Positions 10,866 through 19,796 of a stretch of 64,000 nucleotides of DNA are shown here, in pieces. The notes under the pieces are model-generated. The model had not been told where the DNA came from. It did no database searches and worked only from the letters and a program-made list of their open reading frames with translations. Every line of letters starts with the position of its first letter. Position 1 is the stretch's first letter. The DNA is taken from NCBI GenBank assembly GCA_963706875.1, contig CAVPNW010000021.1, positions 62,001-126,000 on the forward strand, written 5' to 3'. The translations under genes were made by a program, and so were the position numbers. Origin of the DNA: Prado023 sp963706875 (GTDB lineage Bacteria > Actinomycetota > Actinomycetes > S36-B12 > CAIYMF01).

Positions 10866-11663
10866 TCAGCCCCAGGCCCACCCCGTCGAGGCGATGAGCG
10901 GCTCGCCCGGCCGGACCATCCGCGGCGAGGCGTTCGGGCCATCCGGCGGCCCGGACTGGGGCTCCACGCAGAACGCCTCGTCGAGCTCGTCGTAGACGAC
11001 CGCGAACTCGACATCCGCGGTGATCCTCAGTCTCAGGGCGCCTGGCCAGGTGATGGTCATCGGCCAGCGGACCCCGGTGAAGCAGTCGTCCCACGGACCC
11101 GGGGGGACGGGCACCACCGCACCGCTGGGGATTCCCGCGGCGTCGCGGACCAGCATGCCCCCAGCGGTGAAGTCCAGCTCCGCGACCGACCCGGAGCCCA
11201 GGACCCGACGGAACCACGGATGCCACCCGACCGTCGCCGGGAAGACCGGGCCCGCGGCGTGGACCTCGATCCGCTGCTCCAGGTGATCGGCGGCCAGCTG
11301 GAACTCCTGGACGACGTGCCCGGGGAACGGCCACCGGGCGTCCAGGTCGCACCGGATCCTCAGCACGTCCCCGGATATCGAGACCACATCCCAGGTGCGG
11401 TCCATGACCAGGCCGTGACCTGCGTGGGGGTGGGTGCGGTCGGTGGGCAGGTGGTGCTCGACGCCGCCCACGCGCAGGACGCCATCGCGGATGCGCCCCG
11501 CCCAGGGGGCCATCACGAACGACCCGTGCTCGATCACCCCCGCGCCTACCCCCCCGAGCAGCTCGACGCCGTCGACGGTCAGCGACGTGATCCGCCCGCC
11601 GTCGAGGGGATCCACGACCAACGCGGCGCGTCCAGCCTGAAGGGTGCGGGGGCCGACAGCCAT
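10866..11663 (-). CDS. Aldose 1-epimerase family protein (GalM-like)
   Basis: Interconverts alpha and beta anomers of aldoses, most likely galactose given the divergent galactokinase. Motifs of the family are present: NG/APWAGRIRDG near residue 50, the His of HPHAGHG near residue 85, and the WHPWF motif near 160, with the catalytic Glu expected in FCVEPQSGPPD near the C-terminus. The length is 265 aa, somewhat short of E. coli GalM but normal for actinobacterial members. I chose the ATG at 11663 because GCAGGAG lies just upstream; the longer frame to 11879 runs back over the galK promoter. Confidence 0.8.
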   Translation of the reverse strand: MAVGPRTLQAGRAALVVDPLDGGRITSLTVDGVELLGGVGAGVIEHGSFVMAPWAGRIRDGVLRVGGVEHHLPTDRTHPHAGHGLVMDRTWDVVSISGDVLRIRCDLDARWPFPGHVVQEFQLAADHLEQRIEVHAAGPVFPATVGWHPWFRRVLGSGSVAELDFTAGGMLVRDAAGIPSGAVVPVPPGPWDDCFTGVRWPMTITWPGALRLRITADVEFAVVYDELDEAFCVEPQSGPPDGPNASPRMVRPGEPLIASTGWAWG

Positions 11664-11845
11664 CGTTTGCTCCTGCCTCGCAGACGGGGTCCTCCCCACG
11701 CAGGTTAGCGGTCCGACGCCCACGGGCGTTCCGAGCCCGGCTCCCATGCCCGCTCGTCGCGCCGCGTCCACGGCCCGGCGCCCCACCACTCGGACGTGGG
11801 TACAGACACGATGGGAGGCTAAGGCAGAACGAGGAGGAGACTGCG

Positions 11846-13054
11846 ATGATCGACGACGTACGGCGCGCCGAACAGGCACGCGCGCGGCACCGGGTGCTGT
11901 TCGGTTCCGACCCGGAGGCCATCACGTTCGCCCCCGGCCGGGTGAACCTCATCGGTGAGCACACCGACTACAACGGTGGCAATGTCCTCCCGATGGCGAT
12001 CGACATGGGCACCACGTGCGCAGCGTCGCAGCGCGCCGATGGCCACTTCGGCCTGCACTCCCACCAGGTCAACGGACCGATCGCCACGATCGACCCGACG
12101 ACGTTCGACCGCACCGCCGCCAACGGGTGGCTCGGGTACGTCGTCGGTGCCCTGGCGATCGCAGAGGCGCGTGGCTGGTTCACCGGCGGGGTGGACCTGT
12201 CGATCGATGCCGACCTGCCCCTGGGCGCCGGGTTGTCCTCGTCGGCCTCGCTGGAGTGCGCCGTCCTGACTGCCGTGATCGCACTCGGTGGGGCCGAGGT
12301 GGCGCCCATGGAGGTGGCCCTCGCCGCCCAGCAGGTCGAGCACGAGTACGCCCATGTCCCCTGCGGGATCATGGACCAGGCCGCGTCCATGCTGGCCCAA
12401 CCGGACAGTGCGCTGCTCCTGGACTCCGCGACCCTGGATTCCCGAGCCATCCCGCTGCACCTGGATCGCCTGGGCCTGCAGGTGCTGCTCATCGACACCA
12501 ACGTCCGCCACGACCTCGCAGACGGCGCCTACGCCGACCGCCGGGCGGCCTGCGAGCGCGCGGCGGCCGCACTCGGAGTCACCCACCTGGCCGAGATCCC
12601 GCTGGCCGAGATCTCCCGAGTGGACGCCCTCCCCGAGCAGGAGGCGCGTCGCGCCCGACACGTGATCACCGAGCAGGCCCGCGTGGCCGATGCGGTGCAG
12701 GCGTTCGCCGACGTCGATGCCCCGGGTCTGGGCCGGGCGTTCGCCGGCTCGCACACGTCCCTCTCACGCGACTACGAAGTCAGCTGCCCCGAGCTCGACA
12801 TCGCCGTGTCGGCGGCCGTCGTGGGCGGGGCCGCGGCCGCCAGGATGACCGGCGGTGGCTTCGGCGGCAACGTCGTGACGCTCTGCCGGCCCGATGCGGT
12901 CGCCCGGGTGCAGGACTCCGTGCGCCAGTCGCTGACCCGCGACGGACTGGCAGCCCCGACGTTCCGGATAGTCAGCCCCGCGGGCGGGGCCCGCCGGATC
13001 GACGGCGGCACTCCCGCACCCGCCATGAGCCCCGGAGGACCCGATGGACGCTGA
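11846..13054 (+). CDS. galK: Galactokinase
   Basis: Phosphorylates galactose to galactose-1-phosphate (Leloir pathway, cytoplasm). GHMP kinase features: the galactokinase signature GRVNLIGEHTDYNGG from residue 32, the ATP-binding loop PLGAGLSSSASLE near residue 125, the CGIMDQ catalytic Asp region near 173, and the C-terminal GGGFGG near 335. Length (402 aa) is normal. An AGGAGGAG lies before the ATG. It is divergent from the epimerase gene (182 nt between starts) and overlaps the aldo/keto reductase by 11 nt. galT and galE are not in the window. Confidence 0.93.
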   Translation: MIDDVRRAEQARARHRVLFGSDPEAITFAPGRVNLIGEHTDYNGGNVLPMAIDMGTTCAASQRADGHFGLHSHQVNGPIATIDPTTFDRTAANGWLGYVVGALAIAEARGWFTGGVDLSIDADLPLGAGLSSSASLECAVLTAVIALGGAEVAPMEVALAAQQVEHEYAHVPCGIMDQAASMLAQPDSALLLDSATLDSRAIPLHLDRLGLQVLLIDTNVRHDLADGAYADRRAACERAAAALGVTHLAEIPLAEISRVDALPEQEARRARHVITEQARVADAVQAFADVDAPGLGRAFAGSHTSLSRDYEVSCPELDIAVSAAVVGGAAAARMTGGGFGGNVVTLCRPDAVARVQDSVRQSLTRDGLAAPTFRIVSPAGGARRIDGGTPAPAMSPGGPDGR

Positions 13055-14087
13055 ACCCCGAACGAATGGGCCAACTGGCTCCGGAGCACCCGAACCGGCG
13101 ATGCCCGCGCGCATCCTGGGCCGGACCGGACGCCCGGTGTCGGCCATCTCGCTGGGCACCTGGCAGCTCGGCGCGGACTGGGGTGCTGTCGCGCCCGAGG
13201 ACGCCCTGGCCGTCCTCGACGCCTCTGTCGGGGCGGGCGTCACGATGTTCGACACCGCAGACGTCTACGGCGACGGCCGCAGCGAGCAGCTCATCGCCGA
13301 GTTCCTCGCGGCCAACCCCGGGCTGGACGTCCTCGTGGCCACGAAGATGGGCCGGCGCGTCGAGCAGCGCCTGGAGAACTACTCGATGGCCAACTTCCGC
13401 GCCTGGACCGACCGTTCCCGGGCGAACCTGCGCACCGAGACCCTGGACCTGGTCCAGCTGCACTGCCCACCGACCGACGTGATCACCAGCGACGCGGTGT
13501 TCGACGACCTCGACACGCTCGTCGCCGAGGGGGTCATGGCCGCCTACGGCGTCAGCGTCGAGACGGTCGACCAGGCACTGGCCGCGATCGCCCGACCGGC
13601 GGTGGCCTCGGTCCAGATCATCATCAACGCCTTCCGGCTCAAGCCCCTCGAGAGGGTCCTGCCCGCCGCCCGTGAGGCCGGCGTCGGGATCATCGCGCGG
13701 GTCCCCCTGGCCAGCGGCCTGCTCTCCGGGCGGTACAGCGAGACGACCACCTTCGCCGCCGACGACCACCGGACCTACAACCGGCACGGGCAGGCCTTCG
13801 ACCGGGGCGAGACCTTCTCCGGAGTCGACTACGACGAGGGGGTCCGGGCAGCCCGGGAGTTCGCCGCCCTGGCCGCCTCGCGCGACCTCTCGCCAGCACG
13901 CGCAGCCCTGGCCTGGGTCGCCCAGCTGGACGGCGTCACCACGGTGATCCCCGGCGCCCGCTCACCCGAGCAGGCCCGCGAGAACGCCGCCGCCGGCGCG
14001 GTTCCAGCACTGGGCGCGGAGTTCAACGACGCCGTCGCCGAGCTGTACGACCGCCGCCTGCGCACCTCGATCCACGACCTCTGGTGA
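13044..14087 (+). CDS. Aldo/keto reductase
   Basis: NADP(H)-dependent oxidoreductase with a TIM barrel. The catalytic tetrad is visible as FDTADVYGDGRSE (Asp, Tyr), VLVATKMG (Lys) and LDLVQLHCP (His), with the C-terminal nucleotide-binding VIPGARSPEQARENAAA. Length 347 aa is normal for the YghZ/Tas-like branch. GGAGG lies before the ATG, inside galK, so translation is coupled. The context hints at a sugar or sugar-derived aldehyde as substrate, which is inference only. Confidence 0.87.
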   Translation: MDAEPRTNGPTGSGAPEPAMPARILGRTGRPVSAISLGTWQLGADWGAVAPEDALAVLDASVGAGVTMFDTADVYGDGRSEQLIAEFLAANPGLDVLVATKMGRRVEQRLENYSMANFRAWTDRSRANLRTETLDLVQLHCPPTDVITSDAVFDDLDTLVAEGVMAAYGVSVETVDQALAAIARPAVASVQIIINAFRLKPLERVLPAAREAGVGIIARVPLASGLLSGRYSETTTFAADDHRTYNRHGQAFDRGETFSGVDYDEGVRAAREFAALAASRDLSPARAALAWVAQLDGVTTVIPGARSPEQARENAAAGAVPALGAEFNDAVAELYDRRLRTSIHDLW

Positions 14088-14098
14088 GCAGGTAGGCC

Positions 14099-16065
14099 CT
14101 ACCAGATCACCACGCGGTCCTCGGGCTCGCGCCACATCCCGTCGCCGGGCTGGACGTCGAAGGCCTGGTGGAACTCCGCGAGGTTGCTCACGATGTTGCA
14201 GCGGAACTCGTCCGGTGAGTGCGGATCGATCGCCAGCAGCTGGATCGCCCGCGCCTGGCGATGCTTGGTCCGCCATGCCTGGGCCCACCCGAGGAAGAAC
14301 CGCTGGTCACCGGTCAGCCCGTCGATCACCGGTGCCGGCTCGCCGCCCAGGCTGAGCGGTACGCCTCGAAGGCCACCGCAACCCCGCCGAGGTCGCCGAT
14401 GTTCTCCCCGACGGTCAGCGCGCCGTTGACGGTGTTGCCCTCCGGGAGGCCCCGGGGCACCAGTCCGTCGTACTGCGCGATCAGGCGTCCTGCCAGCTCG
14501 TCGAACCGCGCGCGGTCGTCCTCGGTCCACCAGTCGACGAGGTTGCCGGTGCCGTCGTAGCGCGAGCCCTGGTCGTCGAATCCGTGGCCGATCTCATGCC
14601 CGATCACCGCGCCGATCGCGCCGTAGTTGACGGCGTCGTCGGCGTCGAGGTCGAAGAAGGGCGGCTGCAGGATCGCGGCCGGGAAGACGATCTCGTTCAT
14701 GCCCGGGTTGTAGTAGGCGTTGACCGTCTGCGGGGTCATGAACCACTCCAGCCGGTCCACCGGGCCGCCGAGCTTGGCCCACTCGTGGCGGGCCTCGAAC
14801 AGCGACGCCCGGCGGACGTTGCCGATGAGGTCGTCGGCGGAGATCTCCAGCGACTCGTAGTCGCGCCACTTGTCGGGGTAGCCGATCTTCGGGGTGAACG
14901 CCTCGAGCTTCTCCAGGGCCCGCTCCCGGGTGTCGGGGCTCATCCACTCCAGGACCTCGAGGCGCTCCCGGTAGGCGGCCACCAGGTTGTCCACGAGCTC
15001 GACCATCCGCGCCTTGGCCTCCGGCGGGAAGTGCTTGCCCACGTACAGCTCGCCCACGGCCTCACCCAGGGAGCCCTCCACGAGCCCGACCCCACGCTTC
15101 CAGCGCTCACGCAGCTGGGGGGAACCGCTCAGGGTGGTGCCGTAGAAGTCGAAGTTGGCCTGCACGATCTCGGCGTCCAGCAGCGAGGCCCCGTTGCGCA
15201 CGACCGACCACGCCAGCCAGTCACGCCATGCGTCCAGGGGCTGGTCAGCCAGCAGTGCAGGGATCGACTCGACGTAGCTGGGCTGTCGGACCACGACCTC
15301 GTCGATGTGCTCCATGGGGGCGCTGAGCGCCTCCAGCCACTCGCGCACCCCGAAGCCCTCGATGAACCCGGGGACCTCCGCCAGCGCGCGGCGGTTGTAC
15401 GACTTCAGCGCGTCGCGGGTGTCGACGTTGTTCCAGTGCTGGTCCGCGATGGCGGTCTCCAGCACCATGATGCGATCCGCGGCTGCCTGCGCCGAGGGTT
15501 CATCGGGCGACCATCCGGCCAGCAGCAGCATCCGCGCGACGTGGGCGACATACGCCTCACGGATCGCCGCGAACGACTCCTGGTGGTAGTAGGACTCGTC
15601 GGGCAGGCCCAGGCCCGCCTGGGTGAGGTACACGATGTACCGGCTCGAGTCCTGGGCGTCGGTGTTGACGTACGGCGCCAGGAACCCGCCGACCGCGCCC
15701 TGAAGCTGCAGCCGGGCCATCTGCGAGAGCAGCCCCGCGAGGTCAGTGACGGCACGGATGTCAGCCAGGTCCGCCTCGAGCGGCTCACGCCCCCTGGCCT
15801 CGACCGCCACCTCATCCATGAAGGAGGCGTACAGGTCGCCCACCTTCGCCCCGAGGGTGCCGGGCGCGGAGTCGGCCGCGGACGCCTCGATGATCGCCCG
15901 CACGTCGGCCTCAGCAGCATCCCGCAGGGCGTGGAAGGCCCCGTCGGAGGGCCGGTCGGCCGGGATCTCGTGCTCAGCCAGCCACCCGCCGTTGTGGTGG
16001 CCGAAGAGGTCGTCCTGCGGCCGGATGGACGCGTCGATGTGCTGCATGTCGATGCCGGAGGGCAT
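14099..16065 (-). CDS. M13 family (neprilysin/PepO-like) metallopeptidase, one frameshift
   Basis: Zinc endopeptidase cleaving short peptides. It lacks a signal peptide or helix, so it should be cytosolic like PepO. The zinc motif HEIGH is followed by GFDDQGSRYDGTGNLVDWW and the third-ligand motif ENIGDLGG, all in the C-terminal third. The ATG at 16065 has AGGAG before it. The frame breaks at about 14355-14360: after FEAYR one missing base must be restored to continue with LSLGGEPAP, FFLGWAQAWR and the family ending, with the stop at 14099. The corrected length, 655 aa, matches the family. The C-terminal part is needed for activity, so the indel is either an error or inactivating. Confidence 0.85.
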
Positions 16066-16210
16066 GTCGGCTCCTGTGCTGGTCGCAGTTCGCGCGCCGG
16101 CATGGTCCGACGCGGATAGGGGGTGAGTCTGCCATCCCGGCCACCTTCCGGCAGGCCGGGTCAGCCCTGCGGTGGGCACGACGGTGGAGCAGGGTGGCAG
16201 CATCATCGGC

Positions 16211-16879
16211 ATGAGCGGTGCCGGGGACCTCGTGCGCCCGATGCTCGAGGAGGTCGCGGACGCGGCCCGGGCCCCGGCGATGGCCGCGTACATGAAGGGG
16301 ATCGCGCCCTACCTCGGGGTGCCCACGCCAGCCCGCCGCACCGCGACCAAGGACTGGATCCGGCGTTTCGACCCCGGTCCGCAGGCCACCGACCTGCTGG
16401 CCGCAGCACACGAGCTGGTCACCGAGCCGGAGCGCGAGTTCGCCTACGTTGCCATCGACCTGGCGGCCCGGCACGAGCGAGCCCTCCCCGAGTCGGGCCT
16501 GTTGACCCTGCGATCGCTGGCCCTCGAGCGGCCCTGGTGGGACACGGTGGACGCATGGTCGACCCTGATCGGTCGGGTCGGCCTGCGCCACCGGTCGTGG
16601 GACCGCGTGGTGGTCGGCTGGGCGACTGACGAGCGGCTCTGGGTCCGCCGGATCCCGCTCGTCTTCCAGGTCGGTCGGCGTGACGCCGTCGACCTCGACC
16701 TGCTGTTCGCCGCCTGCGAGGCGAACTTCGCCGACCGCGACTTCTTCATGCGCAAGGGCATCGGCTGGGGCCTGCGCGATGCGGCCCGGGCCCATCCCGA
16801 GGAGGTCCGCGCGTTCGTCGCCGAGCACCGCGACCAGATGTCCGGCCTGTCGATCCGCGAGGCCATGAAGCACCTCTGA
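16211..16879 (+). CDS. DNA alkylation repair protein, AlkD-like
   Basis: HEAT-repeat glycosylase family that removes bulky or cationic alkylated bases without base flipping. The protein is a series of paired helices; the family-typical WDTVDAW (catalytic Asp expected here) and the ending FFMRKGIGWGLRDAARAHPEEVRAFV are seen. I prefer the ATG at 16211 (222 aa); a GTG at 16172 is also open. Neither has a clear ribosome-binding site. It is divergent from the M13 peptidase. Confidence 0.82.
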   Translation: MSGAGDLVRPMLEEVADAARAPAMAAYMKGIAPYLGVPTPARRTATKDWIRRFDPGPQATDLLAAAHELVTEPEREFAYVAIDLAARHERALPESGLLTLRSLALERPWWDTVDAWSTLIGRVGLRHRSWDRVVVGWATDERLWVRRIPLVFQVGRRDAVDLDLLFAACEANFADRDFFMRKGIGWGLRDAARAHPEEVRAFVAEHRDQMSGLSIREAMKHL

Positions 16880-16950
16880 CTGCGCGGTGGTTCCGACTCG
16901 CTCGCCACCCACCCGCGACGCCCGCGCAACCTGCCGGTCGCATCCCGTTC

Positions 16951-16979
16951 TTCCATGTGCCTCCTCCGCGGGCTAGCGT
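16951..16979 (+). promoter_or_regulatory. Candidate leaderless promoter of the glutamate decarboxylase gene
   Basis: A TAGCGT -10 box at 16974-16979 ends 6 nt before the ATG at 16986 and there is no ribosome-binding site, as expected of a leaderless mRNA. TTCCAT at 16951-16956 is a weak -35 with 17-nt spacing. Confidence 0.4.
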
Positions 16980-16985
16980 GGGCCC

Positions 16986-18380
16986 ATGGCCATCCACTCC
17001 AAGGAGTTCCTCGAGCTCGAGCGCCTCGCAATCGCCCCTGTCTACGCCCGCCCGAACGAGCTGGCTGGCATCCCCAAGGACGCCCTGCCAGCCGAGGGCA
17101 TGGATCCCCGGGTCGCCTACCGGCTGCTCCACGACGAGCTCATGCTCGACGGCAACTCCCGGCAGAACCTGGCGACGTTCGTCACGACGTTCATGGACGA
17201 GGAGGCCGACCGGCTGATGGCCGAGACGCTGGACAAGAACATGATCGACAAGGACGAGTACCCGCAGACGGCCGCGATCGAGGGCCGCTGCGTGAAGATC
17301 CTGTCGACCCTGTGGAACTCGCCCAGCCACGAGCAGGCGACCGGCACCTCCACGACCGGCTCCAGCGAGGCGGTCATGCTCGGCGGCCTGGCCCTGAAGT
17401 GGCGCTGGCGCCAGCGGCGCGAAGCCGCCGGGCTGCCGGCCGACAGGCCGAACCTCGTGATGGGGATCAACGTCCAGGTGGTGTGGGAGAAGTTCTGCCG
17501 CTACTGGGACGTCGAGCCCCGGTACGCCCCCATCGAGGAGGGCCGGCTGCAGCTCAACGCCGAGGAGGCGCTGAAGCTGGTCGACGAGAACACGATCGGC
17601 GTCGTGGCCATCCTCGGCTCCACGTTCGACGGCTCGTATGAGCCGGTCAAGGAGATCGCCGACGCCCTTGACGCGCTGGCCGCCTCCGGTGGTCCGGACG
17701 TGCCCGTGCATGTCGACGCCGCCTCCGGCGGGTTCATCGCCCCGTTCATCGACCCCGACCTCGAGTGGGACTTCCGGGTGCCGCGCGTGCGCTCGATCAA
17801 CTCCTCGGGCCACAAGTACGGCCTGGTCTACCCCGGTGTCGGGTGGGTCATCTGGCGCACGCCCGAGGACCTGCCCGAGGACCTGGTCTTCCACGTGAAC
17901 TACCTCGGCGGGGACATGCCCACCTTCGCGCTGAACTTCTCCCGGCCCGGCGGCCAGGTGATCGCCCAGTACTACAACTTCATCCGCCTGGGCTTCGAGG
18001 GCTTCCGCGAGATCCAGCAGGCCTGCCGGGACACGGCGATGTACACCGCGGCCGAGATCGCGAAGATCGGGCCCTACGAGATGCTCTCCGACGGATCCGA
18101 GCTCCCGGTGTTCTTCTTCCGGCTCAAGCCCGAGGTCACCAACTACACGGTCTACGACGTGTCGGCCAAGCTGCGTGAGCGTGGCTGGCAGGTGCCGGCC
18201 TACTCCCTGCCCGAGCCGCTGACCGACCTGTCGGGCCTGCGGGTGGTCGTGCGCAACGGGTTCGGCCGCGACCTGGCCGACCTGTTCCTCGACGACCTGC
18301 GCCGGGCCACCGAGTTCCTGGAGGGCCTCCCCGGCCGGCTGCCGGCCGATCCCAGCCACACGGAGTCGTTCCGGCATTGA
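16986..18380 (+). CDS. gadB: Glutamate decarboxylase
   Basis: PLP enzyme that converts glutamate to GABA and CO2, consuming a proton; often part of acid resistance. The PLP-binding Lys is in SSGHKYGLVYPG (K277), with the VHVDAASGG motif (Asp binding the pyridine nitrogen) about 30 residues earlier and TTGSSEAVMLGG binding the phosphate. The length of 464 aa is normal for bacterial GadB. No GABA antiporter gene is adjacent. The next gene begins within its last codons, so the two are cotranscribed. Confidence 0.93.
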   Translation: MAIHSKEFLELERLAIAPVYARPNELAGIPKDALPAEGMDPRVAYRLLHDELMLDGNSRQNLATFVTTFMDEEADRLMAETLDKNMIDKDEYPQTAAIEGRCVKILSTLWNSPSHEQATGTSTTGSSEAVMLGGLALKWRWRQRREAAGLPADRPNLVMGINVQVVWEKFCRYWDVEPRYAPIEEGRLQLNAEEALKLVDENTIGVVAILGSTFDGSYEPVKEIADALDALAASGGPDVPVHVDAASGGFIAPFIDPDLEWDFRVPRVRSINSSGHKYGLVYPGVGWVIWRTPEDLPEDLVFHVNYLGGDMPTFALNFSRPGGQVIAQYYNFIRLGFEGFREIQQACRDTAMYTAAEIAKIGPYEMLSDGSELPVFFFRLKPEVTNYTVYDVSAKLRERGWQVPAYSLPEPLTDLSGLRVVVRNGFGRDLADLFLDDLRRATEFLEGLPGRLPADPSHTESFRH

Positions 18381-19171
18381 CCAGGGCCCGCCGCATCCCG
18401 CTGCCCATCGAGGTCCCCGCTGACGCGACCGACGTCGAGGTGACCGGACCCCGGCCCTTCGTGACGCGTGTGCACTACCGGGCGGCCGATGGCCAGGTGG
18501 TCGACTGGTCGGCGCGCCGGCACCGCAAGACCGACGAGTCCTCACGGGGTCTCACCTGGTGGATCGGGCTGCTCTTCGCGATCGGCTCGACGTGCTTCCT
18601 GGTCGGCCCGATCCCGGCCTTCGAGGACGCGGTCGGCACGACCGCCACCGACGCCACGTTCTTCGTCGGATCGATCTTCTTCACCACGGCGTCCTACCTG
18701 AGCTACATGCAGGTGGTGCGCGCCGGCGGGCGCCGCTGGATCGGCTGGACGCCCCAGCTGATGGGGTTCTGGGCCACGGCGATCCAGCTGGTCGGCACCC
18801 TGTTCTTCAACGTGACCACGCTCGCAGCGCTTGCCAGCCTGACCCGCCCGGAGGCCGAGCAGTACGTGTGGCGCCCGGATGCGTTCGGATCGGTCTGCTT
18901 CCTGGTGTCCTCGGCGATCGCCTTCGCCGAGGCCGGCCACCGCTGGTTCTCCTGGCGCCCGGGCAAGCGAGACTGGCACATCACCGCGCTGAACATGTGG
19001 GGCTCGGTGTTCTTCGGCATCTCGGCCATCGGCGCCTACGTCGACCCCGACGGGCAGATGGTGAGCGCGACGTGGGCCAACGGCGGGACGTTCCTGGGGG
19101 CGCTGTGCTTCCTGGTCGCCGCGCTCCTGATGATGCCCGAGGGCAGGAAGCCGAGCACGGACCACGACTGA
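18377..19171 (+). CDS. Multipass membrane protein of unknown function
   Basis: 264 aa. A hydrophilic first 55 residues (with DVEVTGPRPFVTRVHY) are followed by about six hydrophobic segments rich in Phe, Trp and Gly-Ser, including WWIGLLFAIGS, FFVGSIFFTTASYLSYMQV, FWATAIQLVGTLFFN, FGSVCFLVSSAIAFAEA, MWGSVFFGISAIGAY and FLGALCFLVAALLMM. The repeated pattern resembles YrhK-like membrane proteins. The TTG start at 18377 overlaps the stop of the decarboxylase gene; GGAG lies 12 nt upstream. Coupling with GadB suggests a linked role, for example in acid stress, but no transporter family signature is seen. Confidence 0.65.
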   Translation: MTRARRIPLPIEVPADATDVEVTGPRPFVTRVHYRAADGQVVDWSARRHRKTDESSRGLTWWIGLLFAIGSTCFLVGPIPAFEDAVGTTATDATFFVGSIFFTTASYLSYMQVVRAGGRRWIGWTPQLMGFWATAIQLVGTLFFNVTTLAALASLTRPEAEQYVWRPDAFGSVCFLVSSAIAFAEAGHRWFSWRPGKRDWHITALNMWGSVFFGISAIGAYVDPDGQMVSATWANGGTFLGALCFLVAALLMMPEGRKPSTDHD

Positions 19172-19418
19172 GGGCCCGGCAGGCACGCGACGATCCGCAG
19201 CGCCTGACCCCGATCGCCACGCCCCCGCTCGTCGGCCCTGACGACCGTTCGTCGCACCACCGCTGACCTCTGGTCGAGGCCCACCCCCCACTCGCCGCAG
19301 GTGGGGCTGGACCTGTTCCCTGCTGCTGCCCGGCTGCCCTACGTTCGCGGCACCCACACGGGCACCACGAACGCCCGGGCCAGCCGGTCCGGCGAGGCAC
19401 ATACCAGGAGGCAGCACG

Positions 19419-19796
19419 ATGACCAGTGATCTGCAGGGGCCCCCGCGCCAGGGGCCACCGACACCGGGCACCGGGGGCGTCCCGGATCCCGAGGCCTACC
19501 TCCGCGCACAGACGAGCCCCCAGTTCGTCGAGCTGCGCTCGCGCTACCGGGGCTTCGCCTTCCCGATGACCGCCGCCTTCCTCATCTGGTACTTCATGTT
19601 CGTGTTCGCCGCGGTGTTCGCACCGGGATGGATGGCGACCCCCGTGGTCGGCAACATCAACATCGGCATCATCTTCGGCCTGCTGCAGTTCGTCTCGACC
19701 GGGCTGATCACCTTCCTGTACGTCCGCCATGCCAACAACCGCCTCGACCCGCTGGCGACCGAGATCCGTGACGAGATGGAGGGCAACGCCGCATGA
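19419..19796 (+). CDS. DUF485 small membrane protein (YjcH-like)
   Basis: 125 aa, with an N-terminal hydrophilic Pro/Gly-rich stretch, two membrane helices (about residues 48-72 and 82-108) and a charged tail. It belongs to the YjcH/DUF485 proteins that precede acetate permease genes in acs-yjcH-actP operons. AGGAGG precedes the ATG. It overlaps actP by 4 nt. It is probably an accessory subunit or assembly partner of the symporter. Confidence 0.85.
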   Translation: MTSDLQGPPRQGPPTPGTGGVPDPEAYLRAQTSPQFVELRSRYRGFAFPMTAAFLIWYFMFVFAAVFAPGWMATPVVGNINIGIIFGLLQFVSTGLITFLYVRHANNRLDPLATEIRDEMEGNAA